19,387 nucleotides of DNA. Origin: Candidatus Nomurabacteria bacterium UBA5155. GTDB taxonomy: Bacteria > Patescibacteriota > Minisyncoccia > Phycocordibacterales > UBA9973. Below the pieces are notes generated by a model. It saw only the letters and a list, made by a program, of their open reading frames with translations. It made no database searches and was not told where the DNA came from. Below, piece by piece: positions 12,802 to 17,789 of the stretch. The stretch's first letter is position 1. The number at the start of each line of letters is the position of its first letter. Location: positions 1 to 19,387 of the forward strand of contig DHXN01000001.1 of the NCBI GenBank assembly GCA_002413705.1, read 5' to 3'. Position numbers and translations under genes: made by a program.

Positions 12802-13893
12802 ATGAATTTTTGGCAAGCGTTAAAAAATAAAAAAGATGCAACGGGAGTGCCATTTTTTGCGGTGGCACCAATGGCAGATGTGACCGATGCTGCATTTCGC
12901 AGATTGATCGCGCATCACGGCAAGCCCGATGTGATGTGGACAGAATTTGTTTCAGCCAACGGTTTGATGAGCGGTGGTAGAAAAGTGCTTGAACGTGATT
13001 TAGTATTTTCTGAAATGGAACGTCCGATTGTGGCGCAACTTTTTTCATCCGATCCAGAAAAAATGGAACAAGCAGCACGACTGTGTGCCGAGTTGGGTTT
13101 TGACGGCATTGATATCAATATGGGTTGCCCTGACAAGACCATTGAAAAACAAGGTGCCGGCGCAAAAATGATCACCACACCGGAGACTGCAGTGTCAGTG
13201 ATTGCTGCCACCAAACGTGGCGCGGGGACAATACCAGTGTCAGTGAAAACGCGTGTCGGATACAACCATATCGAGATCAAAGACTGGGTATCGTTGTTAT
13301 TGCAACAAGATATCGCGGCACTGACTGTGCATGCGCGCACACGCAAGGAACTTTCAAAAGTACCGGCACGCTGGGAGTACTTGAAAGAAGTGGTAGCATT
13401 GCGTGACAAGATTGCACCGCAAACAGTGGTCATCGGCAATGGTGATGTGACCAGCTTGGCAGACGGTAAAATGAAAGCAGCACAATCGGGTGTGGATGGT
13501 GTGATGGTCGGGCGCGCATTGTTTGGCAACCCATGGTTTTTTGATGAGCGACGAGCGATCATTGCTACACTGCCACAGAAGCGCTCGAAGCTAGTACGAA
13601 CGTTTGGTTTCCTTTCTCAGTTATTTGAAACCAAACGCTCAGCCCCGCAGTCTGCAACCATTCCTATCACTACAACTGAACGTTTAACTGTCATGGTGGA
13701 ACACACCAAACTCTTTGAAGAGCTGCTCGGTGACATCAAGAGTTTTTCGATCATGAAAAAACATTACAAAGCATATTGCACAGGATTTCCTGGAGCCAAA
13801 GAACTTCGTCTTGAGCTGATGGAACATGCCACCAATGCCGCTGAAGTCGAAAAGATAGTCAAGGATTTTTTACAGAAATTTCTGATACAATAG
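12802..13893 (+). CDS. dus: tRNA-dihydrouridine synthase (DusB-like) with a repeat-derived insertion
   Basis: Dus enzymes are FMN-dependent reductases that convert uridine to dihydrouridine in tRNA D-loops. The 363-residue TIM-barrel shows APMADVTDAAFRR (FMN binding), TEFVSANGL, AQLFSSDPEKM, the catalytic Cys109 in DINMGCPDKTIEKQGAGA, PVSVKTRVGY, LTVHARTRKEL, GNGDV and GVDGVMVGRALFGNPWFF. Between the barrel and the C-terminal helical domain, about residues 258-290 form an extra low-similarity segment. It includes a perfect 11-bp inverted repeat at DNA level, so it may be an inserted palindromic element. The protein resumes normally at RLTVMVEHTKLFEELLG. The last bases double as the dnaX promoter. 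Confidence 0.93.
   Translation: MNFWQALKNKKDATGVPFFAVAPMADVTDAAFRRLIAHHGKPDVMWTEFVSANGLMSGGRKVLERDLVFSEMERPIVAQLFSSDPEKMEQAARLCAELGFDGIDINMGCPDKTIEKQGAGAKMITTPETAVSVIAATKRGAGTIPVSVKTRVGYNHIEIKDWVSLLLQQDIAALTVHARTRKELSKVPARWEYLKEVVALRDKIAPQTVVIGNGDVTSLADGKMKAAQSGVDGVMVGRALFGNPWFFDERRAIIATLPQKRSKLVRTFGFLSQLFETKRSAPQSATIPITTTERLTVMVEHTKLFEELLGDIKSFSIMKKHYKAYCTGFPGAKELRLELMEHATNAAEVEKIVKDFLQKFLIQ
13601..13637. repeat. Perfect 11-bp inverted repeat inside dus
   Basis: CGTTTGGTTTC (13601-13611) and GAAACCAAACG (13627-13637) are exact inverse complements separated by 15 nt. They fall in the coding segment that looks extra relative to other Dus proteins. It could be a selfish palindromic element tolerated in frame. 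Confidence 0.6.
13883..13891 (+). promoter_or_regulatory. Extended -10 promoter for dnaX embedded in the 3' end of dus
   Basis: TGA-TACAAT at 13883-13891 overlaps the dus stop codon, with 6 nt to the dnaX ATG at 13898. It matches the leaderless geometry of the other housekeeping genes. Confidence 0.65.
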
Positions 13894-13897
13894 CATC

Positions 13898-14944
13898 ATG
13901 CATGACCAAGTACTGTATCGTAAATATCGCCCAAGCAATTGGGATGAAGTAGTAGGGCAGGAGCACATCGTTTCTGTGCTGGCTCAATCCATTGAAAGCG
14001 GTAATTTCTCGCATGCCTATTTGTTCACCGGCAGTCGCGGTACCGGCAAGACTTCTGTGGCGCGCATTTTTGCCAAAGCGCTCGGTACCAATCCGGAAGA
14101 TATTTCAGAAATCGATGCCGCATCCAACAGAGGTATTGATGACATACGAGCGCTTCGTGAAGCGGTCCGCGTCTTGCCATTTTCTTCGCAGTTCAAAATT
14201 TATATTATTGATGAAGTACACATGCTATCTCGCGATGCATTCAATGCACTACTGAAGACTCTTGAAGAACCACCGGCTCATTGTATTTTTATCCTCGCAA
14301 CCACCGAACTCGATAAAGTTCCTGACACAATACTTTCTCGCTGCCAGGTATTTTCATTTCGCAAACCAACAGAACGAACGTTGGTGAAAGAAGTAGAGCG
14401 CATTGCCGCAGAAGAAAAGATTGTCATCGATGCTGACAGTGCGGCACTGGTGGCATTTCTGGGAGACGGATCATTTCGCGACACGCTCAGTATTTTGCAA
14501 AAAGTATTTTCAGCCACCAAAGGTCGCGTCATCACGCGCGAAATCACCGAGTCTGTGACCGGCGCGCCATCACTGACAGTCATTCATGAACTCTACAGTG
14601 CGCTCATTGCGCGTGATATCGACGCACTCTATCAAACACTCGCTCGAGCAGAAGAACATCACACTGACATGATGCTCTTGGCACAGCTCTTGCTCGACAC
14701 AATGCGTTTGTCATTGAAGTATCGCTATTCACCAACCAGTCGCGAAGAAATCGAAGCCGATCATTCTGAACACTACACTGAAGTCATCAAAAAAGGAGCG
14801 GTGGAAAGTACCGAAGCCATTTCTTCTCGCGGCATCGTCGCGCTGATCACTGCCATCGAGCGCATTGCTTATGCATCGATTCCAACACTGCCACTTGAGC
14901 TGGCATTTATTGAAATGACTGGCGTTGAAAATGCTGTAAAATAA
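13898..14944 (+). CDS. dnaX: DNA polymerase III gamma/tau-type clamp-loader ATPase without zinc module
   Basis: DnaX is the AAA+ motor of the clamp loader that places the beta clamp on DNA. The 348-residue protein shows the N-terminal YRKYRPSNWDEVVGQ, Walker A GSRGTGKT (45-52), DAASNRGIDDIR, Walker B IIDEVHML (about 103-110), sensor LATTELDKVP and the SRC arginine-finger motif (147-149). The zinc-binding insert with four cysteines that normally separates the AKAL and DAASNR segments is missing: only about ten residues (GTNPEDISEI) lie there. The protein ends after the collar domain, so there is no tau-specific C-terminus. Sequences elsewhere are well kept, so it is probably functional. Confident as dnaX; a specialised DnaX/HolB-like paralogue is less likely. 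Confidence 0.94.
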   Translation: MHDQVLYRKYRPSNWDEVVGQEHIVSVLAQSIESGNFSHAYLFTGSRGTGKTSVARIFAKALGTNPEDISEIDAASNRGIDDIRALREAVRVLPFSSQFKIYIIDEVHMLSRDAFNALLKTLEEPPAHCIFILATTELDKVPDTILSRCQVFSFRKPTERTLVKEVERIAAEEKIVIDADSAALVAFLGDGSFRDTLSILQKVFSATKGRVITREITESVTGAPSLTVIHELYSALIARDIDALYQTLARAEEHHTDMMLLAQLLLDTMRLSLKYRYSPTSREEIEADHSEHYTEVIKKGAVESTEAISSRGIVALITAIERIAYASIPTLPLELAFIEMTGVENAVK

Positions 14945-14954
14945 AAGATTCCTC

Positions 14955-14978
14955 ACCCTTTGAAAAAAGAGGGTTTTA
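14955..14978 (+). terminator. Weak terminator after dnaX
   Basis: ACCCT/AGGGT (14955-14959 with 14970-14974) with a 10-nt A-rich loop is followed by TTT. The stem is only 5 bp, so confidence is modest. Confidence 0.45.
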
Positions 14979-14987
14979 GTATAAAAT
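14960..14987 (+). promoter_or_regulatory. Probable promoter for tRNA-Gln
   Basis: TTGAAA (14960-14965), a 16-bp spacer and TAAAAT (14982-14987) predict a start about 20 nt before the tRNA. It overlaps the dnaX terminator. Confidence 0.5.
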
Positions 14988-15013
14988 CTCACAGTTACTT
15001 TAAAACACTATAT

Positions 15014-15084
15014 TGTCGGGTCGTCTAATGGTAGGACAACGGTTTTTGGTACCGTTTATTTTGGTTCGAGTCCAAGCCCGACAG
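15014..15084 (+). tRNA. trnQ: tRNA-Gln (anticodon TTG)
   Basis: The acceptor TGTCGGG/CCCGACA pairs perfectly; D-stem GTCT/GGAC; anticodon stem ACGGT/ACCGT with loop TTTTGGT (anticodon TTG at 15046-15048); T-arm TTTGG-TTCGAGT-CCAAG with one wobble. Discriminator G; CCA is not encoded. Its last three bases are the first three of a 16-bp repeat that recurs at 15755. Confidence 0.95.
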
Positions 15085-15097
15085 CAAATAAAAAAGA
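15082..15097. repeat. Direct repeat copy 1, overlapping the tRNA-Gln 3' end
   Basis: CAGCAAATAAAAAAGA occurs here and, identical, at 15755-15770, 673 bp apart. Homology continues as YCCT and into each following terminator. The overlap with a tRNA 3' end is typical of attachment sites, though A-richness lowers its information content. Confidence 0.7.
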
Positions 15098-15117
15098 CCC
15101 TGTATATCAGGGTCTTT
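15093..15117. terminator. Terminator between tRNA-Gln and the 15127-15669 gene
   Basis: A perfect 10-bp stem AAAGACCCTG/CAGGGTCTTT (15093-15102 with 15108-15117). It ends tRNA-Gln transcription and, on the minus strand, the convergent orphan gene with a T-tract. Confidence 0.9.
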
Positions 15118-15126
15118 AGAAATGCC

Positions 15127-15669
15127 TTAAGCGATAACAATTTCTGTTTTGAAGTAATTTATGCCTTTTAGTAGAATAAATTGTTCTTCATAGAAATTAT
15201 CTTTACTAAAAGAAATCACTATGTTTTGATCTGACAATAAAAGAATTTCGTTTAAAATCTGCTGGAGCCCAATTTCAGTTGGTATCAAACCAATCTTCTG
15301 TATGTCATCTAGTTTGATAAACATGTGCGCGCCATGCTTGATTCTAGCAAAAATTTCGCCGAAGCTTATTTCTTTTTCACCAATCTGCAATTCTGTTAGA
15401 GTTTCTAAGAGAGTTCCGTTTGGGGAAAAATTAGCGTCTTTTATTATCTGTACAGGAAGCGCAAGGAAGTTTTTTACATCATCGCTTTCAATAGAACAGA
15501 AAAAATTTGTAATAATCTTAAATCTTAACTTATTTAAGTTATCAATTTTCTGATTCTGAAGTTCCTTAATCTTCTGATTATGCTTATCAATATTTCTATC
15601 AATAAGTTGAACTAAATTTATAAGTTTCTGATATTCTCCTGAATTCAGAAAAGAGATGTCTTTTATCAT
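15127..15669 (-). CDS. AT-rich orphan protein with N-terminal coiled coil (cassette unit 1)
   Basis: I do not recognise this 180-residue protein. Residues 12-50 form an amphipathic, probably coiled-coil helix (LINLVQLIDRNIDKHNQKIK and onward), reminiscent of the conserved helices of type I restriction specificity subunits, but no target-recognition domain follows and the likeness may only be coiled-coil composition. The rest is a mixed alpha/beta, predominantly hydrophobic-acidic protein without signal peptide or membrane segments. Codon use is much more AT-rich than in dnaX or dus. It has a TTGACA-16-TATTGT promoter and a short leader. Its upstream and downstream flanks match those of the next gene, so it appears to be one unit of a cassette pair beside tRNA-Gln. 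Confidence 0.72.
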   Translation of the reverse strand: MIKDISFLNSGEYQKLINLVQLIDRNIDKHNQKIKELQNQKIDNLNKLRFKIITNFFCSIESDDVKNFLALPVQIIKDANFSPNGTLLETLTELQIGEKEISFGEIFARIKHGAHMFIKLDDIQKIGLIPTEIGLQQILNEILLLSDQNIVISFSKDNFYEEQFILLKGINYFKTEIVIA

Positions 15670-15676
15670 TTTTTTC

Positions 15677-15720
15677 TTTTTAAGTTTTATTCACAATACA
15701 CTAAATAATTATTTTGTCAA
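15677..15720 (-). promoter_or_regulatory. Promoter and leader block of cassette unit 1
   Basis: On the minus strand: TTGACA (15720-15715), a 16-bp spacer, TATTGT (15698-15693), then the leader AAAACTTAAAAA (15688-15677), 7 nt before the ATG. The leader-to--35 spacing (26 bp) is identical to that at 16164-16207. Confidence 0.7.
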
Positions 15721-15754
15721 TTTACCTAATGATTCCAGTGTCGACCCAAACTGT

Positions 15755-15770
15755 CAGCAAATAAAAAAGA
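15755..15770. repeat. Direct repeat copy 2
   Basis: Exact second copy of CAGCAAATAAAAAAGA. The bases before it (15731-15754, containing TTCCAGTGTCGACCCAAACT) vaguely resemble a decayed tRNA-Gln T-arm and acceptor end. Confidence 0.65.
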
Positions 15771-15789
15771 TCCTCATTTAAAGGATCTT
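15767..15789 (-). terminator. Terminator of cassette unit 2, overlapping the gene's 3' end
   Basis: AAGATCCT/AGGATCTT (15767-15774 with 15782-15789) has a 7-nt loop. The stop codon of the 15774-16163 gene lies at the loop edge. Compared with the hairpin at 15093, one C-G pair is replaced by T-A on both arms, i.e. a compensatory change. Confidence 0.8.
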
Positions 15790-16163
15790 AATTTTCTTTC
15801 CCATTCATCCAATGATAGTGAGGTAAGGTGCCATCCGCCGCATTTTGGACATTCGTACTCTCGTTTAGGTTTAGTTTTCTTTTGATGCAATTTTCTTATT
15901 CTTTTGAGTTCTTTTTTTGCTTCTTCTTGGGTTATAAATAACTTTTTATCACAAGCCTTGCTAGCTTGTGGTGCGGGGGTTTCTCCGCGAGCTATTGCGT
16001 CAAGTTTTTCCTTATTGGCTTGAATATATGCAAGCAAGGGTTTGTCATGAGTATTGCCTTTGTTAAGTGAAAGCAAATAATCAACAGGAATTCGAGATAC
16101 TCTTGTGAACTTGTGGGGTCCCCACAGAAGAACAGTGTCATCGGTATATGGTTGTGCTTCCAT
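15774..16163 (-). CDS. Small protein with C-terminal CPKCGGWHLTS motif (cassette unit 2)
   Basis: This 129-residue protein has two parts. Residues 10-60 (WGPHKFTRVSRIPVDYLLSL and on to a Lys-rich helix) loosely recall the DUF3820/ExoX C-terminal-like fold. After an Ala/Pro-containing linker, a basic helix with EEAKKELKRIRKLHQKK leads to YECPKCGGWHLTS, a half zinc-ribbon motif common in small phage and plasmid proteins. Two cysteines and one histidine are visible, so metal binding would need a further ligand or dimerisation. No catalytic acidic set was seen. The promoter TTGACA-16-TAGTAT and its 12-bp leader match those of unit 1 at identical spacing. Function unknown; phage or mobile origin is likely. 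Confidence 0.75.
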   Translation of the reverse strand: MEAQPYTDDTVLLWGPHKFTRVSRIPVDYLLSLNKGNTHDKPLLAYIQANKEKLDAIARGETPAPQASKACDKKLFITQEEAKKELKRIRKLHQKKTKPKREYECPKCGGWHLTSLSLDEWERKLRSFK

Positions 16164-16207
16164 TTTTTAAGTTTTCCTCATACTACTTTTTAAACAGTAT
16201 TTGTCAA
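16164..16207 (-). promoter_or_regulatory. Promoter and leader block of cassette unit 2
   Basis: On the minus strand: TTGACA (16207-16202), a 16-bp spacer, TAGTAT (16185-16180), then the leader AAAACTTAAAAA (16175-16164) directly abutting the ATG. Predicted leader about 10 nt, without a Shine-Dalgarno sequence downstream of the start site. Confidence 0.7.
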
Positions 16208-16260
16208 CAAAACAGTTCTAATATCGTACCAACCAGCTAGCAGCTTAGTCAAATCACCAC

Positions 16261-16291
16261 AAAAGAGGCTCACCAGTGGTGAGTCTCTTTT
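16261..16291 (-). terminator. Terminator after the 45-residue basic protein gene
   Basis: A 14-bp stem AAAAGAGGCTCACC/GGTGAGTCTCTTTT (16261-16274 with 16278-16291, one G-U) has loop AGT. On the minus strand it ends in TTTT and follows the stop at 16300. Confidence 0.88.
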
Positions 16292-16299
16292 GTTTCTGA

Positions 16300-16437
16300 T
16301 TATTTTGCTTTCTTAGCAGCTGGTTTCTTTGGAGCTCGTGCTGCAAGCATCTCTTTTTTGATCTCAAGACGCTTCTTGGTCTTGTGGGAATGATTTGATT
16401 TTGGGTGAATGCCCAATGTTTTGTCTCGTTTTGCCAT
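16300..16437 (-). CDS. 45-residue strongly basic protein
   Basis: The protein begins MAKRDKTLGIHPKSNHSHKT and continues Lys/Arg-rich to a PKKPAAKKAK tail. It has no acidic surface to speak of and no cysteine, so it is almost certainly nucleic-acid bound, most simply as a ribosome- or nucleoid-associated protein. I do not match it to a universal ribosomal protein. The frame is open upstream to 16494, but the ATG at 16437 is preferred: TGG-TATACT ends 7 nt before it, giving a near-leaderless mRNA, and the longer start would run through the promoter and toward the neighbouring terminator. It has its own strong terminator. Small size and high promoter quality suggest abundant expression. Confidence 0.72.
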   Translation of the reverse strand: MAKRDKTLGIHPKSNHSHKTKKRLEIKKEMLAARAPKKPAAKKAK

Positions 16438-16444
16438 GAAAACG

Positions 16445-16453
16445 AGTATACCA
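16445..16453 (-). promoter_or_regulatory. Extended -10 promoter for the basic protein gene
   Basis: TGG-TATACT on the minus strand (16453-16445) with 7 nt to the ATG at 16437. Confidence 0.65.
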
Positions 16454-16477
16454 CAGAATCGGTAATAGAAAAGAAAA

Positions 16478-16500
16478 AGGCGATTGCATAGCAATCGCCT
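16478..16500 (-). terminator. Strong terminator after the 2H phosphoesterase-like gene
   Basis: A perfect 10-bp stem AGGCGATTGC/GCAATCGCCT (16478-16487 with 16491-16500) with loop ATA, followed on the minus strand by TTTTCTTTTC. It lies 12 nt past the stop at 16513. Confidence 0.92.
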
Positions 16501-16512
16501 CCGTACTCGCTA

Positions 16513-17079
16513 CTACCTCGGAAGACAAAATGTTTCAACTTTTTCCCAACTACCGCCAGTAACTGATTTACGCCATAACTCCATTTTATCAAAAATGATA
16601 TCCATCGCATCAAATTTGAATCTTCTGACTTTCGGCCATATCTTATCAAAGACAGTGAATATCTTTTCCGCCATAGTGACATGTAGGGTATTGTCATGAT
16701 CAAATTTTTCATGCTTGTATTCGGGAATACGTTGCAATAGTTGTAACAATGCAATCCATAGATGAGCCACACTTGCTGTAGCCTGTACCGGTGCAACAAT
16801 GTATTGCTTACCAAAACAATCTAGACCGTTGAGTCGTATGCGTGTTACTTTTATCTGTAATATCGCGCTTTGCAAAATATTTTTAAGAACGTCTTCATTG
16901 ATACCGCTTATCGGTCTATGAAAGGTGACATATGGAGAAAGTCTTTCATATGGTGGAGAGATATACGGTGGGCTCGGTTTTGTCAGTCGAGCGATTTTAT
17001 CCATCATGTCACAAAGCAGTTTGCTTTCGCGTGACGGGATAGGAAAGATAATCAAGTACTTGTAGTTGTCAGTGTTCAT
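16513..17079 (-). CDS. 2H phosphoesterase / 2'-5' RNA ligase-like protein with altered first motif
   Basis: The 188-residue protein has the layout of the 2H superfamily: an N-terminal strand YLIIFPIPS, a helix, a first motif on a strand near residue 50, then a second half ending in the HVT motif (residues 133-135) within DHDNTLHVTMAE. Active 2H enzymes need two HxT/S motifs. Here the second is intact, but the equivalent of the first reads YVT (residues 50-52, SPYVTFHRPI), with Tyr in place of His and a His two residues later. It may be inactive, changed in mechanism, or use the shifted His. These proteins act on 2'-5' or cyclic phosphodiester RNA ends. It is divergent from the alkyltransferase-like gene. 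No clear promoter box close to the ATG was found. Confidence 0.72.
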   Translation of the reverse strand: MNTDNYKYLIIFPIPSRESKLLCDMMDKIARLTKPSPPYISPPYERLSPYVTFHRPISGINEDVLKNILQSAILQIKVTRIRLNGLDCFGKQYIVAPVQATASVAHLWIALLQLLQRIPEYKHEKFDHDNTLHVTMAEKIFTVFDKIWPKVRRFKFDAMDIIFDKMELWRKSVTGGSWEKVETFCLPR

Positions 17080-17129
17080 GGTGCTTTTTTCTTACAACCT
17101 ACTCCATCTCATCATAATGTCAAATACGG

Positions 17130-17135
17130 TATACT
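17130..17135 (+). promoter_or_regulatory. -10 box for the alkyltransferase-like gene, leaderless
   Basis: TATACT at 17130-17135 with 6 nt to the ATG at 17142. Confidence 0.68.
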
Positions 17136-17141
17136 CTTTAC

Positions 17142-17456
17142 ATGACATTTAGCGAACGAGTGGTGCAGCTGGCACTCATGATACCGTTGGGCAGGGTTAC
17201 AACATATGGACGAATCGCAATCGCTGCAGGTGGGGGAGCGATGGCATCACAAAGTGTGACCAACATTCTCGGCAAGGCATATATAGAGGGACAAAAAGAC
17301 ATACCATTTCATCGCGTCGTCTATGCCAATGGGCGAGTCTGGATGGATGACAGCCATCGAGAAAAACGATTGCAGTTGTATAAAAAAGAGCACATCAAAC
17401 TCAATGACAGGGGTGTGATAGAAGATTTTCAGGACAAACTTTTTGAATTTGTCTGA
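17142..17456 (+). CDS. atl: Alkyltransferase-like protein (ATL), Cys-less MGMT homologue
   Basis: The 104-residue protein corresponds to the DNA-binding domain of O6-alkylguanine-DNA alkyltransferase: IPLGRVTTYGRIAIAAG, a helix-turn-helix stretch, and the active-site loop. The catalytic PCHRV motif reads PFHRV (residues 55-59), so the alkyl-accepting cysteine is replaced by Phe. This is the hallmark of ATL proteins (E. coli Atl has Trp there), which bind O6-alkylguanine and flag it for nucleotide excision repair. The usual Arg of the helix (ARAVG-like) appears to be Gln37 in ASQSVTNIL, which would weaken base flipping; this depends on my alignment. Its leaderless promoter diverges from the 2H gene. 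Family call is secure, activity is not. Confidence 0.9.
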   Translation: MTFSERVVQLALMIPLGRVTTYGRIAIAAGGGAMASQSVTNILGKAYIEGQKDIPFHRVVYANGRVWMDDSHREKRLQLYKKEHIKLNDRGVIEDFQDKLFEFV

Positions 17457-17510
17457 TCATTGATATTTTATGAAAATAGGTGTACGGTATTTGAAATACT
17501 AATTGTTAGC

Positions 17511-17774
17511 ATGATAGAATTTTTCCTTTCAGGTCTTGAACCAGAACAGAAAGTTTTACAATTTACTCCAAGAGAATCAGTAATGGCAAAGGTTATTATC
17601 GACTATGTTTTATCGATAGTCATAGTGATCATTGCCGCCATTTATTGTTATCAATACGGCACAACATTAATCATCATCGTGCCTATTCTTGTAATTGCTC
17701 TCATTATGTTGTCTTTACTATTTTTTATTTTTAGAGCAATTATTTGCAATGGGCGGTTTTTTATTGCCTCGTGA
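17511..17774 (+). CDS. Small two-helix membrane protein, unknown
   Basis: From the ATG at 17511 this is an 87-residue protein: a polar N-terminus (MIEFFLSGLEPEQKVLQFTP) followed by two hydrophobic segments, about residues 28-48 and 51-75. The frame extends upstream to a TTG at 17460, but the ATG gives the better polar N-terminus. The first part, with GLEPEQKVLQFTPRES before paired helices, recalls the N-terminus of bacterial PH-domain (YdbS-like) membrane proteins, yet no PH domain follows, so it may be a truncated relative. Its stop codon TGA overlaps the extended -10 element of the transporter gene. A possible -10 (TACTAA, 17497-17502) lies 8 nt upstream. Confidence 0.6.
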   Translation: MIEFFLSGLEPEQKVLQFTPRESVMAKVIIDYVLSIVIVIIAAIYCYQYGTTLIIIVPILVIALIMLSLLFFIFRAIICNGRFFIAS

Positions 17775-17780
17775 TATACT
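17772..17780 (+). promoter_or_regulatory. Extended -10 promoter for the NRAMP-type transporter
   Basis: TGA-TATACT at 17772-17780, with 9 nt to the ATG at 17790 (predicted leader about 3 nt). The TGA is also the stop codon of the preceding gene. Confidence 0.7.
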
Positions 17781-17789
17781 GAAACCATA

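Noticed and set aside
12915..13562. 215-residue open frame opposite dus
   Set aside because: Antisense to the Dus barrel; Ser/Pro/Thr-rich shadow with no motif.
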